Of a stretch of DNA of 7,356 bases, positions 1 to 5,323 are shown piece after piece (position 1 is the first letter of the stretch; the number at the start of each line of letters is the position of its first letter). A program made the translations under genes and the position numbers. A model generated the notes under the pieces. The model was not told the origin of the DNA, did not search any database, and worked only from the letters and a program-made list of their open reading frames with translations. The stretch is taken from NCBI GenBank assembly GCA_902795935.1, contig CADBMS010000125.1, positions 1 through 7,356 on the forward strand, in the 5' to 3' direction. The stretch is from an uncultured Methanobrevibacter sp. GTDB taxonomy: Archaea; Methanobacteriota; Methanobacteria; Methanobacteriales; Methanobacteriaceae.

Positions 1-295
1 ATGACAATTTTAGACAGAACCAATAAATAAATTAATAATCAATGAAAATGTTGAAAAATGCGAATTAATTGCATTAGGCAGTACTGGATTTACTAATGAT
101 TATGCAAACAGGTTAAATAGTCAAACAATTTTTAGAAAACCAATATATTCAAAAAGAAATAATGTAGAATCAGTAATAAGTGTAATAAAAAGACTAATAC
201 GGGGAACCAATCACAGTAGAAACTTAAAACTATCAAATAATGAAACAAAACTCAAAAACACAATCTACAACATATACCAAACAACACAAAAATAA
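1..295 (+). pseudogene. Frameshifted C-terminal remnant of an unrecognised protein
   Basis: An open frame runs from 14 to a TAA at 293-295 but has no ATG, GTG or TTG start and is closed upstream by TAG at 11-13. The ATG at 1 opens a different frame (MTILDRTNK) that ends at TAA 28-30. Between them lies a tandem 4-nt duplication (AATAAATAAATTA, 22-34). Removing one TAAA joins the frames into one product of about 96 codons: MTILDRTNK-LIINENVEKCELIALGS and onward. So I read this as one gene broken by a slippage-type duplication, or an assembly error. The ATG at 1 may be internal to a longer gene cut by the window edge. The tail is basic and polar and uses unusually many C-ending codons (AAC, ATC, TAC) compared with the other genes here. 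I do not recognise the family. It lies about 110 bases upstream of UPF0280 on the same strand. Confidence 0.55.
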
Positions 296-405
296 AAAAT
301 ATAATTTTTACAAAGCCAAAATAATATTAAAATAATAAATACATATTAAATCCAATTGACTAAAAAAAATATATTATTAATATATTTACTTAAAATGGCA
401 ATATT
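296..405 (+). promoter_or_regulatory. Probable promoter and leader of the UPF0280 gene
   Basis: This AT-rich spacer holds T-rich sequence just after the first reading frame (302-309, a possible U-tract terminator) and TATA-like sequence at 368-388. No Shine-Dalgarno motif precedes the ATG at 406, so initiation may be leaderless or on a very short leader. An out-of-frame ATG at 395 opens a four-codon mini-ORF (MAIL) whose TGA stop (407-409) overlaps the start codon as ATGA. The TATA position is uncertain because the whole stretch is A/T. Confidence 0.4.
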
Positions 406-1131
406 ATGATTACTGAAAAAATAGATATACAAGAAACACAAATTAATTTAAAAACGGATATTACTCAACATAATCTTAATTTAAATATTATCCAACTAAG
501 AAATGAAATTATCCATTATTCTCAAAAAAATCCAGAATTTTTGACATCATTTGAACCATTACCATCAAAAACAGATTCAGTTATTATAAACACTATGTGT
601 GATGCTGCTAAAAAAGCTAATGTTGGACCTATGGCATCTGTTGCTGGTGCAATTGCAGAATTATGTTTAATTAATCTTATAAAAAAAAATACAAAATATA
701 GTATAATAGAAAATGGCGGAGATATTGCATTAAAAAACAATAAAAAATTAATTATTGGTTTGTATTCTGGAAATTCACGACTTTCTGGAAAAATAGGTTT
801 TCAAATAAAGCCACAAAGTAAACCTATGGGCATATGCACATCTTCAGGAAATGTAGGACATTCAATAAGTTTTGGCAAATCTGATTCTGTAACTGTTTTT
901 GCTAACCAATCAAGTATTGCTGATGCTTTAGCAACATCTATTGCAAATAATACAAATGGTAATAATGCTCAAGATATGGTTCAAAATACTTTATATAAAG
1001 CAGATGATTATCGTGAATTTTACAAAGGCGTAATGGTTGTTGTAGATGAATATGCTGGAACTATTGGTAAAATACCGAAATTAGTGAAAACAAATTCGAA
1101 AATTGTAATCAGCGAATTATTTGAGGTTTAA
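406..1131 (+). CDS. UPF0280 family protein, ApbE-like fold
   Basis: 241 aa, about the usual full length of the UPF0280 family, an archaeal group of unknown function placed in the ApbE-like superfamily. ApbE proteins are FAD-binding, Mg-dependent flavin transferases. Visible motifs are a small-residue helix GPMASVAGAIAE (74-85), ENGGDIAL (102-109, resembling the ApbE GGD(I/V) motif), TSSGNVGHS (145-153) and ADALAT (172-177). The last keeps the Asp-x3-Thr spacing (D173, T177) that ApbE uses to bind metal. The ApbE DPRTG segment is not recognisable, so flavin transferase activity cannot be assumed. There is no signal peptide or membrane segment, so it is probably cytoplasmic. ATG 406 is the only plausible start; the next Met is residue 64. 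It converges on PAN with the sRNA between, and a T5 run (1138-1142) just after the stop may terminate it. Family call is firm, function unknown. Confidence 0.88.
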   Translation: MITEKIDIQETQINLKTDITQHNLNLNIIQLRNEIIHYSQKNPEFLTSFEPLPSKTDSVIINTMCDAAKKANVGPMASVAGAIAELCLINLIKKNTKYSIIENGGDIALKNNKKLIIGLYSGNSRLSGKIGFQIKPQSKPMGICTSSGNVGHSISFGKSDSVTVFANQSSIADALATSIANNTNGNNAQDMVQNTLYKADDYREFYKGVMVVVDEYAGTIGKIPKLVKTNSKIVISELFEV

Positions 1132-1152
1132 TAACGATTTTTATTTAACAGT

Positions 1153-1164
1153 AAAACGCAAAAA
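1153..1164 (-). terminator. Oligo-T terminator of the C/D sRNA
   Basis: On the minus strand, 13 to 24 bases past the sRNA end, the sequence reads TTTTTGCGTTTT. Two T-tracts of this kind resemble archaeal U-rich terminators. No stem is needed or seen. Confidence 0.4.
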
Positions 1165-1176
1165 TATATGAATATA

Positions 1177-1236
1177 TAGCCTCAGATCGCCCATCATTCA
1201 TCACATATCAGAGCTCATAGGGTTCATCATTGGCTA
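1177..1236 (-). ncRNA. C/D box sRNA (2'-O-methylation guide)
   Basis: Read on the minus strand, this 60-nt element has every part of an archaeal C/D sRNA. In order: stem strand TAGCC (1236-1232), box C ATGATGA (1230-1224), a 12-nt guide ACCCTATGAGCT (1223-1212), box D' CTGA (1211-1208), spacer TAT, box C' GTGATGA (1204-1198), a 12-nt guide ATGATGGGCGAT (1197-1186), box D CTGA (1185-1182), and GGCTA (1181-1177). The last pairs perfectly with the 5' TAGCC. All four boxes match consensus and both guides have the canonical 12-nt spacing. It is 27/60 G+C in a very AT-rich spacer. Such RNAs assemble with L7Ae, Nop5 and fibrillarin to direct 2'-O-methylation at the nucleotide pairing with guide position 5 from D or D'. 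Predicted targets are 16S rRNA C1402 (D guide) and C34 of a CAU-anticodon tRNA (D' guide). A TATA box lies upstream and T-runs downstream. Exact ends are inferred. Confidence 0.93.
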
Positions 1237-1254
1237 AACTTAATTAATACGATA

Positions 1255-1262
1255 TATATAAA
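1255..1262 (-). promoter_or_regulatory. TATA box of the C/D sRNA
   Basis: On the minus strand these bases read TTTATATA, the archaeal TATA consensus. Its centre is about 22 to 26 bases upstream of the sRNA 5' end, close to normal TBP-to-start spacing, so the sRNA probably has its own promoter and is not just processed from the PAN 3' UTR. A 16-bp near-perfect palindrome (1275-1290, arms ATATCAT/ATGATAT around GT) sits just upstream of it. Confidence 0.6.
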
Positions 1263-1334
1263 TTATCTTTTAATATATCATGTATGATATTAATTATTTG
1301 TTTCATAGATATGTATAAATATGAAAATAAAGAT

Positions 1335-2567
1335 TTAACCAAACATGACTCCAGATTCTTTATTAAATATTTCTTCATTATCTGAACCTAATACTTTATC
1401 AATTGCATTTCTGAAATCATCCATGACTATTTCTTCTTTTTCTTCACGAATAGCAAACATTCCTGCTTCAGTACAAATGGCCTTTAAATCAGCACCAGAA
1501 CTACCATCAGTTAAATTAGACAAAATAGCAATATCAACATCTTCTGATAAAGACATTTTTTTAGTATGTATATTAAGTATTTCTAAACGAGATTCATAAT
1601 TAGGTAATGGTATCTCTATTAACCTGTCAAAACGACCAGGTCTTAAAAGAGCAGAATCTAATATATCTGGTCTATTAGTAGCACCGATTAATCCAACATC
1701 TCCCCTAGAATCAAAACCATCAAGTTCTGCTAATAACTGCATAAGAGTTCTTTGTACTTCACGATCACCACTAGTAGAACTATTCAATCTTTTAGCTGCA
1801 ACAGCATCAAGTTCATCTATAAAAATAATGCTTGGTGCTTTTTCATTCGCAAGTTCAAAAACCTCTCTCACTAATCTTGCACCTTCACCAATATATTTTT
1901 TAACAAATTCAGAAGCAACAATTTTTATAAATGTAGCTTTAGTTTCTTTGGCAACTGCTTTAGCAAGTAATGTTTTTCCAGTTCCAGGAGGACCATAAAG
2001 TAAAACTCCTTTTGGAGGTTCTATACCTACTTTAGTAAATAATTCTGGTTTAATTAAAGGTAATTCTACTGCCTCTTTAAGTTCAACGATTTGATCAGAT
2101 AGTCCACCAATGTCTTCATAAGAAATATTTGGTTTTCCTTCAATTTCCATACCTGAAACTAATGGATCTTTTTCAGCAGGCAACACTTCAACAATACCAA
2201 ACGTTTGTTGATTTAATGCAACTCTTGCTCCAGGTATTAATGCATCTTTATTAACATATTTCGAATAATTGATAACAAAATGTGGTCCAGTTGTGCTTTT
2301 TACAGCAACTTTATTATTATCTAAAACTTCAAGTACAGATGCTATAATTAATGGTGGTGATCTAAATCGCTCAACTTCAGCTCTAAGATTTTTAACTTCT
2401 CTTTCTAATCTTATTTTATCATTTTCAATTAAAACATTATCTTTTTCCAATTTACGAACTTTCCACATTAAATTTCGTTTATTTTTAGTATTATCTTCTT
2501 TTAATATTCTTATTTCTTTTTTAAGGTCTTCAATAGTAGTTAGTGATATTTCAGAAGGTTTTTCCAT
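1335..2567 (-). CDS. pan: Proteasome-activating nucleotidase (PAN)
   Basis: 410 aa AAA+ ATPase, full length for PAN, the hexameric archaeal counterpart of the 19S Rpt ring. It unfolds substrates and threads them into the 20S proteasome. In order: N-terminal coiled coil (about 10-68), Pro-Pro hinge (71-72, where PAN has its conserved subunit-linking proline), OB domain (about 73-135), and the AAA module from about 150. Walker A is GPPGTGKT (192-199), the pore loop is KYIGEG (224-229), Walker B is IIFIDELD (247-254), and the second region of homology ATNRPDILDSALLRPGRFDR (296-315) carries arginine fingers R309 and R312. The C terminus is GVMFG, so the HbYX proteasome-docking tail is Met-Phe-Gly, with Phe replacing Tyr. 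The start ATG is preceded by AAGGGG about 15 bases upstream, a weak ribosome site. It is divergent from MBF1, with the C/D sRNA downstream on the same strand. Confidence 0.97.
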   Translation of the reverse strand: MEKPSEISLTTIEDLKKEIRILKEDNTKNKRNLMWKVRKLEKDNVLIENDKIRLEREVKNLRAEVERFRSPPLIIASVLEVLDNNKVAVKSTTGPHFVINYSKYVNKDALIPGARVALNQQTFGIVEVLPAEKDPLVSGMEIEGKPNISYEDIGGLSDQIVELKEAVELPLIKPELFTKVGIEPPKGVLLYGPPGTGKTLLAKAVAKETKATFIKIVASEFVKKYIGEGARLVREVFELANEKAPSIIFIDELDAVAAKRLNSSTSGDREVQRTLMQLLAELDGFDSRGDVGLIGATNRPDILDSALLRPGRFDRLIEIPLPNYESRLEILNIHTKKMSLSEDVDIAILSNLTDGSSGADLKAICTEAGMFAIREEKEEIVMDDFRNAIDKVLGSDNEEIFNKESGVMFG

Positions 2568-2617
2568 GAGCTTAAAACCCCTTTATCTATTAATATTAAT
2601 AATATCTTGTTTTTAGT

Positions 2618-2631
2618 AATATTTAAATATT
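2618..2631. promoter_or_regulatory. Palindromic TATA element shared by pan and MBF1
   Basis: AATATTTAAATATT is a perfect 14-bp palindrome containing TTTAAATA on both strands, within the 106-base gap between divergent pan and MBF1. Its centre is about 57 bases from the pan start and 49 from the MBF1 start, giving leaders of roughly 25 to 30 bases either way. It could drive both genes or one alone. A second AT-rich stretch (2589-2605) is an alternative TATA for pan. Confidence 0.5.
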
Positions 2632-2673
2632 GAGGTGAAATAAATAGAATATACTAATTAAAATGGGATTATT

Positions 2674-3150
2674 ATGGAATGCGAAATATGTGGTAAAGAA
2701 ATAATTGGAAAATATATTACAACAAAAATTGATGGATTAAATATGAAAGTCTGTAAAGATTGTTCTAAATTCGGTAAAATCCAAAAATCACATGCTAAAC
2801 ATAATAAAAAAACAAAACATAATAAAAAAACAAATAAACCATATTCTTCTCCTAGAAAAATAAAAACAAATTATGAATTAGTTGAAGATTATGGTAAACT
2901 AATACGTGAAAAACGAGAACAACATAAATGGTCTCGTGAGGATTTAGGTAAAAAAATTAATGAAAAAATTTCTGTTATAAGTAAAATTGAATCAGAACAT
3001 ATGAAACCCGATACTAAACTTGCAAAGAAATTAGAAAGGTTATTAAAAATAGAATTACTTACACATATTGAAGGAAATTTAGAGGATAATTACAAAACTC
3101 GAACAATCCGAGAATCAACAATTGGAGATATTGCTATCATTAAAAAATAA
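2674..3150 (+). CDS. Archaeal multiprotein bridging factor 1 (MBF1)
   Basis: 158 aa. The N-terminal zinc ribbon is CEIC (3-6) plus CKDC (27-30), followed by a lysine-rich linker (about 33-66) and a Cro/C1-type helix-turn-helix (about 72-127), with WSREDLGKKI and ISVISKIESEHMKPD forming the HTH core. A C-terminal extension runs to 158. This is the layout of archaeal MBF1, a DNA- or TBP-associated transcription factor that also associates with small ribosomal subunits in some archaea. The linker has a perfect 18-nt tandem repeat (2797-2832) encoding KHNKKT twice. ATG 2674 is the only in-frame start, because TAA at 2659 closes the frame upstream. A strong GAGGTGA ribosome-binding motif lies at 2632-2638 but is 35 bases too far upstream to serve it. 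Next to pan and divergently transcribed, it converges on the helicase gene. Confidence 0.92.
   Translation: MECEICGKEIIGKYITTKIDGLNMKVCKDCSKFGKIQKSHAKHNKKTKHNKKTNKPYSSPRKIKTNYELVEDYGKLIREKREQHKWSREDLGKKINEKISVISKIESEHMKPDTKLAKKLERLLKIELLTHIEGNLEDNYKTRTIRESTIGDIAIIKK
2797..2832 (+). repeat. 18-nt perfect tandem repeat in the MBF1 linker
   Basis: Two identical 18-nt units (2797-2814 and 2815-2832) each encode KHNKKT. The repeat is in frame, so it lengthens the basic linker between zinc ribbon and HTH without disrupting either domain. It is probably a recent slippage duplication. Confidence 0.95.
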
Positions 3151-3293
3151 TAAGTATCATTATCAAATATAACTTATTTATAAATTATTATTATTAGGAC
3201 ATATTATTATTAAAATTCATGAAATTAATTAACAATGAAATAATTTATCTAATAAATATTATTTTTTAACTAAACAAAGAAATGTTATTAATA
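3151..3293. terminator. Convergent intergenic spacer between MBF1 and helicase
   Basis: This 143-base spacer is almost pure A/T. The T6 run at 3261-3267 on the plus strand is a candidate U-tract terminator for MBF1. I found no ORF, C/D boxes, tRNA or convincing hairpin on either strand. Confidence 0.3.
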
Positions 3294-5012
3294 TTATTTA
3301 AATTGTTCTAAATTATTAGGTAGGGCTTCTTTTAATGCTGAAGGCACCATACAATATCCCATTTTATTATCATTAGATAATAATGATAAAAAACTTCCAT
3401 CAATTATATACGTTTTACCATAATCAGTTTCTGATCGCATTATACGCCCATATGTTTGTAGTAATATTTTAACAGTTTCATAATGAATAAATTTATAATC
3501 ATATTCACTTCTTTTTTTAATTTGTTTATCTCCAAGATAAGGATATGGTATTTTATATATTATTTGAAATCTACAATCATCATAAGGTAAATCCACACCC
3601 TCACTCATAGAAGGACTTATTAATACAAGATTGTCTTTATTTTTTTTAAACTTAATTAAAGTTTCTTCACGATTATTATTATCATGTGTAATAAATCTAT
3701 CAGTATTTAAATTTTCAATTAAATATTTAGTTAGTTCATAATTATGAGTATGTATTACTCCTTTTTCATTAGGATGTTGATTAACTATATTCAATATCAA
3801 TGGAATAGTTTTAGGTTTTGTATCATCAATATATTTTTTTGATAAACGACCATAAGTTTTAAAAATTATTGGTCGATTTAAAGGAGAAAATGGTGTAGGA
3901 TATTTAATATTATATACTTCTTCAGATTTTAAACCTAAACACTGCGAAAAATAATTAGAATCTAATATTGTAGCACTCATAAATATACAAATTTCACCAA
4001 AATTTAAAAGATAATCTTTAGCATATTCAAAAATAGTTATTGGTTTAAATTCCACGCCCACTATTTCTTCAGTTGATTCTGGAGCATTATAATAATATTT
4101 TATTATCCAATTTATAGGATTTTCTTCTATTAAATATTTAATTTCATTTAATTTATCTATTTTAGATAATATTTTTTCTGCTTCTTTTATAGGCATTAAT
4201 TCAATATTTAATTTAGAGTACTCGTTAATTAAATTTTGTATTGCATATGTCCAGTCAGTATAATCATCACTTTCAACGATTTTTTCAGATATTTGTGGAA
4301 TATTATATTTATTTAAACTTTTATTGCTTATTTGTATTCCAACATGTTCCATAATTTTTTGTTCGAGATTATGAGCTTCATCAAATATTATAAGTTTTCT
4401 TTGAGAAAAGTGAGGTATATAATTATGTTCCAATATTGCTTTATCATAATTTAGAACTACTTTATCTGATTTTATAGCATTCTTTTTTTGATTCCAGTAC
4501 CTACAAAATTTTATAGGGATTTTATTTCCTTGCTTGCTTATTTCTAATACTTGTGTTCTTAAAAATGGATTATTATTAGTTATTCCATGAGGACAATGCC
4601 AATTTTGAATTAGTGTTTTATTTTTACAAGTTCCATTTTCACAATTAATTTTATTATTTTGTTTAGATAGTGGTTCAATTAATTGACCCTCAGTATCTCT
4701 AATATAATCTTGATATCTGCATTTAAAATTAAATCTACCAACACATATTGTCCAATTATAAGGGGTTTCTTTGTACTGATTTTGTAATTGTTTTGTTGCA
4801 GTTAAGAGGTATGATTGTTCTAATTCATCAATACTATAATAATTTGCAATTGTTGTGGCTATTGCTGATTTTCCAGTTCCAGTTCCTGCTTCAAGAGTTA
4901 TATATTTATAACCTTGTTCTATTGCATCATATATCTCTTGAATTATTTCATATTGATTTTTCCTAGGGTTTTCATGAGGAAAATAATTTTTTACCCAATC
5001 TTTAATTTTCAT
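3294..5012 (-). CDS. XPD/DinG-family superfamily 2 helicase with likely Fe-S cluster
   Basis: 572 aa. ATP-dependent 5'-3' DNA helicases of this family act in repair and in resolving unusual DNA structures. Motifs in order: RKNQYEIIQE (17-26, Q-like), Walker A AGTGTGKS (42-49), LTATKQLQNQY (70-80, motif Ia), DEAH box (211-214), MSAT (345-348, motif III), SPSMSEGVDL (466-475, motif V) and QTYGRIMRSETDYG (519-532, motif VI with the arginine finger region). Between Ia and DEAH lie GRFNFKC (C98), C124, C129, CPH (C140) and CRYW (C170), matching the four-cysteine 4Fe-4S insertion of XPD and DinG. C98, C140 and C170 plus one of C124/C129 are the likely ligands. Family length is normal and nothing is truncated. 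There is no Shine-Dalgarno before ATG 5012. It is divergent from the epimerase and convergent with MBF1. Whether it is XPD-like or DinG-like cannot be settled here. Confidence 0.9.
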   Translation of the reverse strand: MKIKDWVKNYFPHENPRKNQYEIIQEIYDAIEQGYKYITLEAGTGTGKSAIATTIANYYSIDELEQSYLLTATKQLQNQYKETPYNWTICVGRFNFKCRYQDYIRDTEGQLIEPLSKQNNKINCENGTCKNKTLIQNWHCPHGITNNNPFLRTQVLEISKQGNKIPIKFCRYWNQKKNAIKSDKVVLNYDKAILEHNYIPHFSQRKLIIFDEAHNLEQKIMEHVGIQISNKSLNKYNIPQISEKIVESDDYTDWTYAIQNLINEYSKLNIELMPIKEAEKILSKIDKLNEIKYLIEENPINWIIKYYYNAPESTEEIVGVEFKPITIFEYAKDYLLNFGEICIFMSATILDSNYFSQCLGLKSEEVYNIKYPTPFSPLNRPIIFKTYGRLSKKYIDDTKPKTIPLILNIVNQHPNEKGVIHTHNYELTKYLIENLNTDRFITHDNNNREETLIKFKKNKDNLVLISPSMSEGVDLPYDDCRFQIIYKIPYPYLGDKQIKKRSEYDYKFIHYETVKILLQTYGRIMRSETDYGKTYIIDGSFLSLLSNDNKMGYCMVPSALKEALPNNLEQFK

Positions 5013-5323
5013 AATAGTATATATTCAATGTATAGTATGTTCAACAATTAAATTTTATGTTATATTTTTTAAAATCATAAAAAATAGAAAATTGATTAAT
5101 TCTTTAATTATTTATAAATTTGGTAGTCATTACAACTCTTTAAATATCAATTCATAATAAAAATTACATAAAAATGCATACAACAGTAAAATAAGAGTGA
5201 AATTATTAGAACTTTAATTAGTAATGGGATTATATATAAATACACACTAATTAGTTATGTGACTTATAACAGTAAAATATTTACTTATAATATATAAATT
5301 AACCAATAAAAACAAAAAGTAGG
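5013..5323. promoter_or_regulatory. Divergent promoter region, helicase / epimerase
   Basis: 311 bases with no gene or RNA that I can support. It holds two direct ATAGTAT copies (5014-5020, 5032-5038) just before the helicase start. AACAGTAAAATA occurs twice (5182-5193, 5268-5279). TAATTAGT occurs twice (5215-5222, 5248-5255), the second inside a 10-bp palindrome ACTAATTAGT (5246-5255). There are TATA-like stretches at 5231-5242 and 5291-5298. The repeats may be operators but no regulator is known. C/D boxes were looked for and are absent. Confidence 0.4.
5291..5298 (+). promoter_or_regulatory. TATA box of the epimerase-glycosyltransferase operon
   Basis: TATATAAA lies with its centre about 26 bases upstream of position 5320, so transcription would start near 5320. 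That leaves about 13 bases before the ATG at 5333, with AGGATGGG (5321-5328) between. The upstream TATA at 5231-5242 is an alternative with a longer leader. Confidence 0.5.

Noticed and set aside
11..13. In-frame TAG as a pyrrolysine codon in the first fragment
   Set aside because: The same frame also has TGA at 2-4, and removing a 4-nt duplication joins the frame cleanly to another one, which is simpler.
522..740. Minus-strand ORF inside UPF0280
   Set aside because: Antisense to a family-length conserved protein, no support of its own.
1345..1599. Plus-strand ORF opposite the PAN C-terminus
   Set aside because: It is antisense to a firmly identified gene and has no recognisable motif.
2269..2616. 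Plus-strand ORF opposite the PAN N-terminus
   Set aside because: It is a shadow of the PAN coding strand: Leu/Ser/Phe-rich, no motif, no ribosome site.
3151..3293. A CRISPR array, tRNA or second guide RNA in the MBF1-helicase spacer
   Set aside because: No regularly spaced repeats, no cloverleaf, and no TGATGA/CTGA pairs on either strand.
4270..4276. TCATCAC inside the helicase gene as a C box of another sRNA
   Set aside because: No D, D' or C' box at canonical spacing around it; it is explained by Asp-Asp codons.
4748..4966. Plus-strand hydrophobic ORF opposite the helicase Walker A region
   Set aside because: Leucine-rich only because it mirrors A/T-rich helicase codons; no start signal.
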